Shown: positions 26,593 through 36,040 of the stretch, piece by piece | Numbering within the stretch: the stretch's first letter is position 1 | How the letters are laid out: each line of letters starts with the position of its first letter | DNA from: an uncultured Roseobacter sp. | GTDB lineage: Bacteria > Pseudomonadota > Alphaproteobacteria > Rhodobacterales > Rhodobacteraceae | DNA: 64,000 nt | Reading direction: 5' to 3' | Assembly: GCF_947492555.1 (NCBI RefSeq) | Contig: NZ_CANLNE010000003.1 | Span: 434,001-498,000 of the forward strand | Notes under the pieces: model-generated | Seen by the model: only the letters and a program-made list of their open reading frames with translations | Told to the model about the DNA's origin: nothing | The model's database searches: none | Made by a program: the position numbers and the translations under genes

Positions 26593-27801
26593 ATGACAGA
26601 GATTTTCAGGGGCAGCTTCACCCAGCAGGAGCCCATCCCCGAAGCCGGTATCGAGGCCGCTCTCGCGGTACTGCGCCACGGTCGGCTTCACCGGTATAAC
26701 ACGTCCGCCGAGGAGCTCAGCGAAACGGCCCTGCTGGAGCAGGAGTTTGCCGCAGCAGTCGGTGCGAAGTACTGCCTGGCAGTCGCCTCGGGCGGGTACG
26801 CGATGGCCACGGCCCTGCGCGCGCTGGGCGTACAACCCGGTGACCCGGTGCTGTCCAATGCCTTCACGCTGGCGCCTGTTCCGGGGGCAATTGCCGCCGT
26901 CGGTGCCAAGCCAGCCTTTGTCGGCGTGACCGAGGCGCTGACCATTGATCTTGATGATCTGCGGGCCAAAGCGGGACAGGCGAAGGTGCTGCTGCTCAGC
27001 CATATGCGCGGTCACATCTGCGATATGGAGGCGCTGATGGACATCTGCGATGCCGCGGGCATCAAGGTGATCGAGGATTGCGCGCATACGATGGGCGCTG
27101 CGTGGAACGGGGTTCCCTCGGGGCGGCACGGGCTGGTCGGCTGCTATTCCTGCCAGACGTATAAACACGTCAATTCCGGCGAGGGTGGCTTTCTGGTCAC
27201 CGATGATCCGGAGGTGGCCGCCCGCGCGGTGATGCTCTCGGGCTCCTACATGCTCTATGAACGGCATCTGGCGGCACCGCCAAAAGAGGCCTTTGAGACC
27301 ATCCGTTATGAGACGCCGAACATCTCGGGCCGGATGGACAATCTGCGCGCCGCAATCCTGCGTCCGCAGGTGGCAGATCTGGCGACACAATGCGCCCGGT
27401 GGAATGATCGGTATCACCGGCTCGAAGCTGGGCTGCGCGGCACGCCGGGGCTGACCGTCATCGACCGACCCGAAGAGGAGACGATTGTCGGGTCGTCGAT
27501 CCAGTTCCTGCTGCTCGACTGGGCAGGGGATGACGTCCGCAGGGTTCTGGCACGCTGCGCCGCGCGCGGGGTGGAGCTGAAGTGGTTTGGCGCGCCCGAG
27601 CCTTTGGGCTTCACCAGCCGCTACGACAGCTGGCGCTATGCCGAAACACCGCAGATGCCCGATTCCGACCGGGTATTGGCGGGGATCGTGGATATGCGCG
27701 TGCCCCTGACGTTCTCGCTGGAGGACTGTGACCTGATTGCGCGGATCATCCGCGCAGAGGTTGGCGCGGTCTATCAGAAGCAGTCGACTGCGGCCGAGTA
27801 A
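26593..27801 (+). CDS. DegT/DnrJ/EryC1/StrS-type PLP-dependent aminotransferase
   Basis: 402 residues with the fold-type I pattern: VASGGYAMATALRALG near the cofactor phosphate site, an Asp in VIEDCAHTMGA, and the likely Schiff-base Lys in CQTYKHVNSGEGG (near residue 196). These enzymes usually aminate nucleotide-linked keto sugars. No other sugar-nucleotide genes are near, and CQTYKHVNSGEGG differs somewhat from the usual SFHxxK pattern. The role is therefore uncertain. AAGGGGTG lies before the ATG. Confidence 0.85.
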   Translation: MTEIFRGSFTQQEPIPEAGIEAALAVLRHGRLHRYNTSAEELSETALLEQEFAAAVGAKYCLAVASGGYAMATALRALGVQPGDPVLSNAFTLAPVPGAIAAVGAKPAFVGVTEALTIDLDDLRAKAGQAKVLLLSHMRGHICDMEALMDICDAAGIKVIEDCAHTMGAAWNGVPSGRHGLVGCYSCQTYKHVNSGEGGFLVTDDPEVAARAVMLSGSYMLYERHLAAPPKEAFETIRYETPNISGRMDNLRAAILRPQVADLATQCARWNDRYHRLEAGLRGTPGLTVIDRPEEETIVGSSIQFLLLDWAGDDVRRVLARCAARGVELKWFGAPEPLGFTSRYDSWRYAETPQMPDSDRVLAGIVDMRVPLTFSLEDCDLIARIIRAEVGAVYQKQSTAAE

Positions 27802-27848
27802 CACGCACCGGGCGGCGTGTTATCTTGACCAATCAGGGTGCATGTGTC

Positions 27849-27873
27849 ATTTATGAACGCGTGTTCAATAAAT
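27849..27873. promoter_or_regulatory. Operator-like palindrome upstream of ivd
   Basis: ATTTATGAAC, GCGT, then GTTCAATAAAT. The arms match except for one extra base, and the core GAAC-N4-GTTC is perfect. A -35-like TTGACC lies at 27825-27830, so the palindrome would cover the -10 region. This is what is expected of a TetR-type repressor site controlling the leucine/isovalerate genes. No such regulator gene is in the window. Confidence 0.55.
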
Positions 27874-27893
27874 TCTGACGGGAGGGCGGCGCG

Positions 27894-29057
27894 ATGTTTA
27901 TGGCAACCATGGCTTTCGATCTGGGCGAGGATGTCAACGCGCTGCGCGACGTGGTGCACCGCTGGGCGCAGGACCGCGTCAAGCCGATGGCGGCGGATAT
28001 CGACGAGAAAAACGCTTTTCCCCCAGAGCTTTGGCCGGAAATGGGCGAGCTGGGTCTGCTTGGCATTACCGTCGATGAAGAGTTTGGCGGGGCGGGCATG
28101 TCCTATCTGGCCCACACCGTTGCCATTGAGGAAATCGCCCGCGCCAGCGCGTCGGTGTCGCTGTCTTATGGCGCACATTCCAATCTTTGCGTGAACCAGA
28201 TCAAGCTGAACGGCTCGCAGGAGCAAAAACAGAAATACCTGCCGGGCCTGATTTCCGGGACGCATGTGGGTGCCCTGGCAATGTCCGAAGCGGGTGCGGG
28301 ATCAGACGTGGTGTCGATGAAACTGCGCGCGGAAAAGCGCAACGACCACTACCGGCTGAACGGCACCAAATACTGGATCACCAATGGCCCGGACGCGGAT
28401 ACGCTGGTGGTCTATGCCAAGACCGACCCGGAGGCCGGGTCAAAGGGCATCACCGCCTTTCTGATCGAAAAGGAGATGACCGGGTTTTCGACCTCCCCGC
28501 ATTTTGACAAGCTGGGCATGCGCGGGTCGAACACCGCGGAGTTGATCTTTGAGGATGTCGAAGTGCCGTTCGAGAATGTGCTCGGCGAGGAGGGCAAAGG
28601 CGTGCGCGTGCTGATGTCAGGCCTCGACTACGAACGCGTTGTGCTGGCGGGCATCGGCACGGGGATCATGGCGGCCTGTCTCGACGCGATCATGCCGTAC
28701 CTCTCCGAGCGCAAGCAGTTCGGCCAACCCATCGGGAATTTCCAGCTGATGCAGGGCAAGATCGCCGATATGTACACGGCGATGAACTCCGCGCGTGCCT
28801 ATGTCTACGAGGTGGCCAAGGCTTGTGACCGCGGGGATGTGACCCGTCAGGATGCGGCGGCCTGCTGTCTTTATGCCTCGGAGGAGGCGATGAAACAGGC
28901 GCACCAGGCCGTGCAGGCGATGGGCGGCGCGGGGTTTTTGAACGATAGCCCCGTGGCGCGTCTCTTCCGGGATGCCAAGCTGATGGAAATCGGCGCAGGC
29001 ACTTCCGAAATCAGGCGCATGCTTGTGGGCCGCGAGTTAATGGCGGCGATGGGCTGA
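27894..29057 (+). CDS. ivd: Isovaleryl-CoA dehydrogenase
   Basis: 387 residues of the acyl-CoA dehydrogenase family. Signature regions are [11 protein letters not shown] (flavin/substrate), [13 protein letters not shown], and the C-terminal [22 protein letters not shown]. The candidate catalytic Glu is in GLDYERVV, the helix position used by isovaleryl- and long-chain dehydrogenases, rather than the later site of short-chain enzymes. It oxidises isovaleryl-CoA to 3-methylcrotonyl-CoA, the substrate of MccAB encoded downstream. GGGAGGG precedes the ATG at 27894; ATGs two and five codons later are alternatives. Confidence 0.95.
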   Translation: MFMATMAFDLGEDVNALRDVVHRWAQDRVKPMAADIDEKNAFPPELWPEMGELGLLGITVDEEFGGAGMSYLAHTVAIEEIARASASVSLSYGAHSNLCVNQIKLNGSQEQKQKYLPGLISGTHVGALAMSEAGAGSDVVSMKLRAEKRNDHYRLNGTKYWITNGPDADTLVVYAKTDPEAGSKGITAFLIEKEMTGFSTSPHFDKLGMRGSNTAELIFEDVEVPFENVLGEEGKGVRVLMSGLDYERVVLAGIGTGIMAACLDAIMPYLSERKQFGQPIGNFQLMQGKIADMYTAMNSARAYVYEVAKACDRGDVTRQDAAACCLYASEEAMKQAHQAVQAMGGAGFLNDSPVARLFRDAKLMEIGAGTSEIRRMLVGRELMAAMG

Positions 29058-29103
29058 CCCGATGGGGAAAATCGGATCAACCCTTTCGCGTGCCTCCCGT
29101 GCG

Positions 29104-29709
29104 TCAGAATCTGTGGACGTAGGCGACACCAAAGAGGAAGGGATCAATCTCGGCAGTGCCGATGGATGCACCGTTGAGAGTGGCGTCAGTGTCGATGTCA
29201 AACCACCGAACGTTCAGCCGCAAGGACCCTGCATCGCTGATCTGGTAGTCGACACCGGCCTGCAGCGAGACACCCCAGGAATCATCCAGTTCGAGGGTGC
29301 CCAACGGGGATTCCTCTTCGAAGAATGTGGTGTAGTTGATCCCCGCACCAACATAGGGTTTCCATTTGCTCGCATTGGGGAAGTGATAGTTGACCGACAG
29401 GGTGGGCGGCAGATGCTTGGTGCTGCCAGCCGCGCCGATGCCGGCAATCGAGATGTCATGCTCGAACGGGGTCGCCGCCAGCAACTCGATTCCCAGATTG
29501 TCGCGGATGAAGTATTCGAAGGTGAAGGTAAAGCTGACATCGTCATCGATGTCCGCCTCGCCGCCAGCAAGGGTGCCATTGCCGGATTTCGGGTTCACGG
29601 TGGCGACACCAACACCGATTGTCCAATCGCCCTGGGATTGCGCCAGCGCGGGGCCGGTGACAAGCGCAAGCGCGCTGATCAGGAGGAGGGCTTTGATGGT
29701 GATCTTCAT
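29104..29709 (-). CDS. OmpW-family outer-membrane protein
   Basis: 201 residues. The signal peptide MKITIKALLLISALALVTG is cleaved after ALA. An eight-stranded beta-barrel follows with OmpW features: WTIGVGVATVNPKSG, GIELLAATPFEHDI, HLPPTLSVNYHF, PYVGAGINYTTFFEE, and a C-terminal Phe (VAYVHRF). OmpW channels pass small hydrophobic molecules. The gene faces ivd tail to tail and splits the liu cluster on the opposite strand. The ATG at 29709 has a GGAAAGAG site. Confidence 0.92.
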   Translation of the reverse strand: MKITIKALLLISALALVTGPALAQSQGDWTIGVGVATVNPKSGNGTLAGGEADIDDDVSFTFTFEYFIRDNLGIELLAATPFEHDISIAGIGAAGSTKHLPPTLSVNYHFPNASKWKPYVGAGINYTTFFEEESPLGTLELDDSWGVSLQAGVDYQISDAGSLRLNVRWFDIDTDATLNGASIGTAEIDPFLFGVAYVHRF

Positions 29710-29909
29710 GATCTTTCTCTTTCCGTTTTTGAATTCTGGCCCCTGATGCGCCGGACCCGAAGTATGGGCATTGATGCAGATCAAGAGAGTGCGAAGACCG
29801 GCTGTGCAAAATTGCCGCAGGTGCGAAGAGCCGTTCGGAAACCGGTTCTGAGGATCTGCAAACGTGATGCGGCTGAAGGTGCACAACGGCCCTTCGGGCC
29901 CTGGCACTG

Positions 29910-30227
29910 ATGCCGCGATGGTTATGGTTTACCCCTCTGGCCCTGCTGGTGGTCGCTGTCGCGATCTGGGCGTTTCGGCTTGGGTGGATCGCCGTCACCA
30001 TTTCGGAATCCGACGTGATCAATACCTACGCACAGCGCTACCTGGAAGAGGCCGGTTCTACGGCGCTTCTGACCGACTGCACCGGTTTGTCGGGCACGGG
30101 CGACGGTGTCTGGATCATCGTCCGATGCACGCAGGCGGGACGACAGTTCGACTATCCGGTAGACCGTTTTGGGCGGTTGCTGGACCTGCCAGACGGGAGG
30201 ACGCAACCCGGCGTCCCCCAGACATGA
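29910..30227 (+). CDS. Small membrane-anchored protein of unknown function
   Basis: 105 residues. One N-terminal membrane helix ([17 protein letters not shown]) is followed by a short extracytoplasmic part with two Cys ([18 protein letters not shown]) that could form a disulfide. I do not recognise the family. It lies 40 bases before mccB in the same direction and so may share that transcript. About 200 bases of non-coding sequence separate it from the divergent ompW-like gene. Confidence 0.65.
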   Translation: MPRWLWFTPLALLVVAVAIWAFRLGWIAVTISESDVINTYAQRYLEEAGSTALLTDCTGLSGTGDGVWIIVRCTQAGRQFDYPVDRFGRLLDLPDGRTQPGVPQT

Positions 30228-30267
30228 AAATGCCGCGCGGGCGAGGTCCTGCGATGAAGGAGGTTCC

Positions 30268-31872
30268 ATGAAACTGACGTCACAGGCTTTGCCCGCCTCG
30301 GAAGGCTTCCAGGCCAATCGGTCCGCTCATCTGGCGGCATTGGAGGAGATTGCCGAGGCCGCTCAGGCTGCAGCACTAGGGGGTGGCGAGCGGTCGCGTG
30401 CCCGCCATGTGAGCCGGGGCAAGATGCTGCCGCGCGAGCGGGTGGCGAACCTGCTCGATCCCGGCAGCCCGTTTCTCGAAGTGGGGGCGACGGCGGCGCA
30501 TGGGCTTTACGATGGCGCGGCGCCTTGCGCCGGGGTGATCGCCGGGGTTGGTCAAGTGCAGGGGCAGGAGGTCATGGTGGTCTGCAACGATGCCACCGTG
30601 AAGGGTGGCACGTATTACCCGATGACGGTGAAAAAACACCTGCGGGCGCAGGAGATCGCCCAAGAGAACCATTTGCCCTGTATCTACCTCGTCGATAGCG
30701 GCGGGGCCAACCTGCCCAATCAGGATGAGGTCTTCCCTGATCGCGATCACTTTGGCCGTATCTTCTACAATCAGGCGCGGATGTCGGCGCTGGGTATCCC
30801 GCAGATTGCCGTGGTCATGGGGTCCTGCACGGCGGGCGGCGCTTACGTGCCCGCCATGTCCGATGTGACGATCATCGTGCGTGATCAGGGCACGATCTTC
30901 CTCGCCGGGCCGCCGCTGGTGAAGGCGGCGACGGGTGAAGTCGTCAGCGCCGAGGACTTGGGCGGTGGCGATGTGCACACACGTCTCAGCGGTGTGGCGG
31001 ATTATCTGGCGGAGGATGACGCACATGCACTGGCGCTGGCACGACGGGCAGTCGTTTCGCTGAACCGCGGCAAGCCCGCAACGGTGCAGTGGGAAAACCC
31101 GGAAGAGCCCGCCTACGACCCCGAGGAAATCCTGGGCGTGGTGCCCGCCGATCTGCGCACGCCCTACGATATCCGCGAGGTGATTGCGCGGCTGGTGGAC
31201 GGCTCGCGGTTCGATGAGTTCAAACCGCGTTTCGGCGAAACCCTCGTCACCGGATTTGCGCATCTCAAGGGCTGCCCCATCGGGATCGTGGCCAACAATG
31301 GCGTGCTTTTTTCCGAGTCAGCGCAAAAGGGCGCGCATTTCGTCGAACTCTGCTCGCAGCGCCGTATCCCGCTGGTTTTCCTGCAGAATATCACTGGTTT
31401 TATGGTGGGGCGTAAATACGAGAATGAAGGTATCGCGCGTCACGGGGCCAAGATGGTCACGGCCGTGGCCTCCACGAATGTGCCCAAGATCACCATGCTG
31501 GTGGGTGGCTCTTTCGGCGCAGGCAACTACGGCATGGCCGGGCGCGCTTATTCTCCACGCTTCATGTGGACCTGGCCCAACAGCCGCATTTCGGTCATGG
31601 GCGGGCCGCAGGCTGCAGGCGTTCTGGCCACGGTCAAACGCGATGCGATCGAACGCGCGGGCGAGAGCTGGTCTGCCGAAGACGAGGCCGCCTTTAAACA
31701 ACCGACCATTGATATGTTCGAGCGCCAGAGCCACCCGCTCTACGCTTCCGCGCGGCTTTGGGATGACGGCGTGATCGACCCGCGCAAGAGCCGAGATGTC
31801 CTCTTCCTGTCGCTATCCGCAGCGCTCAATGCCCCGATAGAGGAGACGCGGTTTGGCGTCTTCCGGATGTGA
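30268..31872 (+). CDS. mccB: Methylcrotonyl-CoA carboxylase, carboxyltransferase (beta) subunit
   Basis: 534 residues, the full length for the biotin-dependent carboxyltransferase. Crotonase-like half-domains are visible: [55 protein letters not shown] and [20 protein letters not shown]. The [16 protein letters not shown] region distinguishes methylcrotonyl- from propionyl-CoA enzymes. With the alpha subunit it makes 3-methylglutaconyl-CoA in leucine breakdown. AAGGAGG stands six bases before the ATG. mccA follows after a 150-base gap. Confidence 0.95.
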   Translation: MKLTSQALPASEGFQANRSAHLAALEEIAEAAQAAALGGGERSRARHVSRGKMLPRERVANLLDPGSPFLEVGATAAHGLYDGAAPCAGVIAGVGQVQGQEVMVVCNDATVKGGTYYPMTVKKHLRAQEIAQENHLPCIYLVDSGGANLPNQDEVFPDRDHFGRIFYNQARMSALGIPQIAVVMGSCTAGGAYVPAMSDVTIIVRDQGTIFLAGPPLVKAATGEVVSAEDLGGGDVHTRLSGVADYLAEDDAHALALARRAVVSLNRGKPATVQWENPEEPAYDPEEILGVVPADLRTPYDIREVIARLVDGSRFDEFKPRFGETLVTGFAHLKGCPIGIVANNGVLFSESAQKGAHFVELCSQRRIPLVFLQNITGFMVGRKYENEGIARHGAKMVTAVASTNVPKITMLVGGSFGAGNYGMAGRAYSPRFMWTWPNSRISVMGGPQAAGVLATVKRDAIERAGESWSAEDEAAFKQPTIDMFERQSHPLYASARLWDDGVIDPRKSRDVLFLSLSAALNAPIEETRFGVFRM

Positions 31873-32025
31873 GGTGGCCCGTGGCAGATGCAGAGCACAC
31901 ATCCACGGTAGCTGCTGATCAGAGCGGCGCGACGAGGCACGGTGGCACATCGGGTTCCGTTTCGCGTGGGATCAACGAGCGTGTAAGGCCTTTCATCGGC
32001 TCAGGGTTAGATTTGGAGAATGGAA

Positions 32026-33966
32026 ATGTTTGACACGATCCTGATTGCCAACCGGGGCGAGATCGCCTGCCGGGTCATGGAAACGGCACAGGCCATGGGT
32101 GTGCGCTGCGTCGCCGTGTATTCCGACGCCGATGCCGGGGCGAAACATGTCGCGCTGGCGGATAGGGCGGTGCATATCGGGAACTCTCCCCCGGCGGAAA
32201 GCTATCTGCGGGGCGAGGTGATTATTCAGGCCGCATTGGACAGTGGCGCGCAGGCCATTCACCCCGGATATGGCTTCCTCAGCGAGAACCCGGATTTTGT
32301 CGAGGCCGTTGAAGCCGCGGGCCTCGTCTTCATCGGTCCCTCCGCCTCTGCGATCCGCGCCATGGGCCTCAAGGATGCGGCCAAGGCGCTGATGATCGAG
32401 GCGGGCGTGCCGGTGGTGCCCGGCTATCACGGAGCAGATCAGGACGACGCCTTGCTGGCGCGGGAGGCTGAAAAGATCGGCTACCCGGTGTTGATCAAGG
32501 CCGTCGCGGGGGGCGGCGGCAAGGGCATGCGGCTTGTCGAGAAGGAAAGTGAATTCGCTGCCGCGCTTGCCTCCGCGAGGTCCGAAGCGCAGACCGCCTT
32601 TGGCAACCCTGACGTGCTGGTCGAGAAGTTCGTGACGCAACCGCGTCACATCGAAGTGCAGGTCTTTGGCGACGGCACCCGCGCGGTGCATCTCTTTGAA
32701 CGCGATTGCTCCCTGCAGCGCCGCCATCAGAAGGTGATCGAAGAGGCGCCAGCGCCCGGTATGACCGAGGAGATGCGCAGTGCCATGGGGGAGGCGGCGG
32801 TGCGTGCGGCGGAGGCCATTGGCTACAGCGGCGCCGGAACCGTCGAGTTCATCGTGGACGGGTCGGGCGGGCTCAGCCCGGACGGCTTCTTCTTCATGGA
32901 GATGAACACCCGACTGCAGGTGGAACACCCTGTGACGGAGGCGATTACGGGCGTTGATCTCGTGGAGTGGCAGCTGCGGGTGGCCGCAGGCGAAGGCCTA
33001 CCGACCGCGCAAGACCAACTGTCGATCAACGGACATGCATTCGAAGCGCGGCTCTATGCCGAGGACGTGCCCGCAGGCTTTCTGCCTGCAACAGGCACGC
33101 TGAGTCATCTGCGTTTTCCCGAGATGGTGCGCGCCGACAGTGGCGTACGCGCCGGGGACACCATCAGCCCGTTCTACGATCCGATGATTGCCAAGGTCAT
33201 CGTGCATGGGCCGAACCGCGCCGTCGCACTCGCGCGCCTGCGGCAGGGGCTGGCGGGATGCGAGGTTGCAGGCACGGTGACCAACCTTGCCTTTCTCGGC
33301 GCGCTTGCCGCGCACAAGGGTTTTGGTCAGGGTGACGTTGACACCGGACTGATTGCCCGCGACATTGATGCGCTGACGGAAATACCGCTAGCGCAGCCGT
33401 GGCATCTCGCACTGGCAGGCATGGCCGCCCTTGATCTGACCGACCCTGATCCCGGCACCGGGTTCTCGCTGTGGGCGCCCCTGCGGCGCAGCGTGCAGCT
33501 GCTCTGGCGCGATGAAACGCATGCGCTGTCGGTGGAGGTGCTCTCTGCCGATCAACAGCGCTGGGACGTGGCTGGCACGCAGGTCTTGGCAGAGCGTCGC
33601 AACGGTCAGTGGGTTTTTGACGGACATGTCACACCGCAGGTGGCGGTGGCAGGCCACGACATCACGATTTTTGACTACTATGGGCTTGTCTTTACCTACA
33701 TTGATCCGCTGGATCAGGCGGGCGGGGCAGCCGGGGACGGCAACCTCATCGAAGCGCCGATGCCGGGCCTTGTGAAAGCCATCGACGCCGCCATCGGCCA
33801 GACCGTCAGCGCAGGCGACAGTCTGGCCGTGCTGGAGGCGATGAAGATGGAACATGCGCTGCTGGCGGCCCGGGACGGCGTGGTGGCCGAGGTGCTGGCC
33901 AGAGCCGGCGATCAGGTCGAAGCGGGGGCCGCACTCATAAGGCTGGAGGCGGAAGAGAGCGCATGA
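32026..33966 (+). CDS. mccA: Methylcrotonyl-CoA carboxylase, biotin carboxylase/BCCP (alpha) subunit
   Basis: 646 residues. It begins FDTILIANRGEIACRV; the ATP-grasp domain includes the glycine-rich VAGGGGKGMRLV, and HIEVQVFGD and NTRLQVEHPVTE follow. The C-terminal biotinyl domain has AMKM with the biotinylated Lys. I prefer the ATG at 32026, since GGAG at 32014 is spaced for it and too close to the ATG at 32020. It carboxylates biotin with bicarbonate and ATP. The stop overlaps the GST gene by four bases. Confidence 0.95.
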   Translation: MFDTILIANRGEIACRVMETAQAMGVRCVAVYSDADAGAKHVALADRAVHIGNSPPAESYLRGEVIIQAALDSGAQAIHPGYGFLSENPDFVEAVEAAGLVFIGPSASAIRAMGLKDAAKALMIEAGVPVVPGYHGADQDDALLAREAEKIGYPVLIKAVAGGGGKGMRLVEKESEFAAALASARSEAQTAFGNPDVLVEKFVTQPRHIEVQVFGDGTRAVHLFERDCSLQRRHQKVIEEAPAPGMTEEMRSAMGEAAVRAAEAIGYSGAGTVEFIVDGSGGLSPDGFFFMEMNTRLQVEHPVTEAITGVDLVEWQLRVAAGEGLPTAQDQLSINGHAFEARLYAEDVPAGFLPATGTLSHLRFPEMVRADSGVRAGDTISPFYDPMIAKVIVHGPNRAVALARLRQGLAGCEVAGTVTNLAFLGALAAHKGFGQGDVDTGLIARDIDALTEIPLAQPWHLALAGMAALDLTDPDPGTGFSLWAPLRRSVQLLWRDETHALSVEVLSADQQRWDVAGTQVLAERRNGQWVFDGHVTPQVAVAGHDITIFDYYGLVFTYIDPLDQAGGAAGDGNLIEAPMPGLVKAIDAAIGQTVSAGDSLAVLEAMKMEHALLAARDGVVAEVLARAGDQVEAGAALIRLEAEESA

Positions 33967-34628
33967 TCACCCTGCATCATTGTCCGCAGACCCGGTCCAT
34001 GCGCACGCTCTGGCTGCTGCATGAACTGGATGTGCCGTTCCAGGTGCAGAGTTATCCGTTTGATCGCACGCTGCGCAGTCCTGAGTTTCTGAGCCTCTCG
34101 CCTGCAGGCCGCGTGCCCGCCCTTGATATCGATGGCGAACACATGTTCGAAACCGGCGCAATTACCCAGTATCTAAGCGAGCGGTTCAGCCCGGACGGGC
34201 TGGGACGGAGCCCGGGGTCGTTCGACCGGATGAGTTGGCTCGTTTGGTTGCATTTTGCGGAAACGATCAGCCAGCACGCGGCTGCGCTGACCCAGCAGCA
34301 TGTGGCGCTCTATGAAGATCACATGCGCAGCCCCGTCGTGATGAAACTGGAGGCCGCGCGCGTGCGCAAATGCTACGCGGCAATCGAAGCGGGGCTCAGC
34401 ACCCCCGGGGAGAATCGCGAGTACCTGCTGACGTCAGGCTTTTCAGCCGCTGATATCTCGGTGGGGCAGGCGGTTTACATGGCACGGCATTTCGCGACAC
34501 TGGACGATTTTCCGGCAACAGCCGCGTGGTATGCGCGGATCACTGCGCGCGCAGGGTTTCAGGCCGCGTTGCCGCAGGGCGATGGAATTTATGCGCAAGA
34601 CTTTTATGCGCCTTGGCCTGTAGACTAG
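33963..34628 (+). CDS. Glutathione S-transferase family protein
   Basis: 221 residues. The N-terminal thioredoxin-like domain (MITLHHCPQTRSMRTLWLLHEL) contains the cis-Pro segment GRVPALDID and the glutathione-binding FETGAITQYL. An all-helical C-terminal domain follows. It is translationally coupled to mccA and precedes hmgL. A GST inside a leucine operon is unusual; a role in detoxifying reactive unsaturated acyl-CoA products is only a guess. Confidence 0.9.
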   Translation: MITLHHCPQTRSMRTLWLLHELDVPFQVQSYPFDRTLRSPEFLSLSPAGRVPALDIDGEHMFETGAITQYLSERFSPDGLGRSPGSFDRMSWLVWLHFAETISQHAAALTQQHVALYEDHMRSPVVMKLEAARVRKCYAAIEAGLSTPGENREYLLTSGFSAADISVGQAVYMARHFATLDDFPATAAWYARITARAGFQAALPQGDGIYAQDFYAPWPVD

Positions 34629-34656
34629 GGTCAAACACGTCGGGGGAGGATGAAAT

Positions 34657-35514
34657 ATGAGCCTGGGGCCGTGTGAGATTTTCGAGGTCGGTCCGCGCGA
34701 CGGGCTGCAGAATGAAAAGCGGGATATCCCCGTGACCGAAAAGGTGGCGCTTGTCGATTGCCTGAGCCGCGCGGGGTTCTCCCGGATCGAAGTGGCGAGC
34801 TTCGTTTCTCCTAAATGGGTGCCGCAGATGGCGGGCTCAGCGGAGGTCATGGCGGGGATCAACCGTGCGGAGGGCGTACGCTATGCGGCACTGACGCCAA
34901 ATCCGCGCGGGTTCGAGGATGCCAAGGCGGCGGGTGTCGATGAAATCGCGGTTTTCGCATCAGCGTCAGAAGGGTTTTCCAAGGCCAATATCAACGCCAG
35001 TATCGCCGAGAGCATCGCCCGGTTCGAGCCGATCCTTGAAGAGGCGCGTCATATCGATCTGCCGGTGCGCGGCTATGTCTCCTGCGTGGTCGAATGCCCC
35101 TATGACGGGACCGTGGCCCCTGCTGCCGTGGCCGACGTGGCCGACCGGCTGTTCGCCCTGGGATGTTACGAGATCAGCCTTGGCGATACCATCGGCGCGG
35201 GCACGCCCGACAGCATCGCGCGCATGCTGCTGGCGGTGCGCGACGTGGTGCCGGTGGGGCGGCTTGCAGGCCACTACCACGACACTCATGGACGCGCGAT
35301 CGAGAATATCGACACCTCGCTCAGCCTCGGCGTCCGGGTCTTTGATGCAGCGGTTGGTGGTCTGGGCGGATGCCCCTATGCACCGGGGGCGGCAGGCAAC
35401 GTGGCGACCGAAGCGGTGGCGGAACATTTGGCCGCACTGGGCTATGACACAGGCCTCGACATCGAGATGATCAAGCAGGCGGCAGAGATGGCGCGCGCCA
35501 TGCGCGAAGGCTGA
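34657..35514 (+). CDS. hmgL: Hydroxymethylglutaryl-CoA lyase
   Basis: 285 residues of the HMGL-like TIM barrel. EVGPRDGLQNEK carries the catalytic Arg/Asp region, HYHDTHG the metal-binding His pair, and GGLGGCPYAPGAAGN the signature Cys loop. It splits HMG-CoA into acetyl-CoA and acetoacetate, the last step of leucine degradation, and fits between the carboxylase and hydratase genes. GGGGAGG precedes the ATG. Confidence 0.96.
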   Translation: MSLGPCEIFEVGPRDGLQNEKRDIPVTEKVALVDCLSRAGFSRIEVASFVSPKWVPQMAGSAEVMAGINRAEGVRYAALTPNPRGFEDAKAAGVDEIAVFASASEGFSKANINASIAESIARFEPILEEARHIDLPVRGYVSCVVECPYDGTVAPAAVADVADRLFALGCYEISLGDTIGAGTPDSIARMLLAVRDVVPVGRLAGHYHDTHGRAIENIDTSLSLGVRVFDAAVGGLGGCPYAPGAAGNVATEAVAEHLAALGYDTGLDIEMIKQAAEMARAMREG

Positions 35515-35524
35515 CGGCACAGGT

Positions 35525-36040
35525 ATGGATATCTTCAAAGGTGCGGAACGGCTGATGTCCATGGATGACGCGGTCTGGCTGCGCCATGCGAACCCGTGGT
35601 CGGTCTGGACGCGGATGCTGACCGCCCTGCCATTGCTGGCGCTGGCGATCTGGAGCCGGGTCTGGCTGGGGGTCTGGGCGCTGATCCCCATCGTGCTGGC
35701 GTTGCTTTGGATCTGGATCAACCCGCGTGCTTTTCCGCCACCCCAACGTCTCGACAGCTGGGCCAGCAGGGGCGTGCTGGGAGAGCGTATCTTCCTGACG
35801 CACCGGAGCGAGATCGCGGCGCATCACCGGCGGGTTGCGGGTGTGCTGAGTGCGCTGAGCTTGCCGGGCGCGGGGATCATGATCTGGGGCCTCTACGTTT
35901 TGTGGTGGGAAGGGGCGGTCTTTGGGATGATCCTGACGGCGCTGCCCAAGATATGGTTCGTGGACCGCATGGTCTGGATTTATGACGATTGGGTGCGCGC
36001 GGGCCGCGCCGTGCCGGGACTGGAGAGCTTGGATGTTTGA
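35525..36040 (+). CDS. Small integral membrane protein (possibly DUF6653)
   Basis: 171 residues with two pairs of membrane segments (LLALAIWSRVWLGVWALIPI and IMIWGLYVLWW plus neighbours). Conserved-looking polar motifs flank them: DDAVWLRHANPWSVWTR at the start, NPRAFPPP, and KIWFVDRMVWIYDD near the end. The HANPWSVWTR and NPR-x-FP pattern resembles DUF6653 proteins, from memory. It starts ten bases after hmgL and overlaps liuC by eight bases, so it belongs to the leucine operon, but its role is unknown. Confidence 0.75.
   Translation: MDIFKGAERLMSMDDAVWLRHANPWSVWTRMLTALPLLALAIWSRVWLGVWALIPIVLALLWIWINPRAFPPPQRLDSWASRGVLGERIFLTHRSEIAAHHRRVAGVLSALSLPGAGIMIWGLYVLWWEGAVFGMILTALPKIWFVDRMVWIYDDWVRAGRAVPGLESLDV

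Noticed and set aside
29062..29910. 282-residue plus-strand frame filling the ivd-mccB gap
   Set aside because: It would make the liu cluster continuous, but it is antisense to the ompW-like gene, which has a signal peptide, barrel strands and a C-terminal Phe.
31881..32033. 50-codon GTG frame between mccB and mccA overlapping the mccA start
   Set aside because: No hydrophobic or conserved pattern, no ribosome site, and Ser/Gly/Arg-rich composition. The 150-base gap is better read as leader for mccA.
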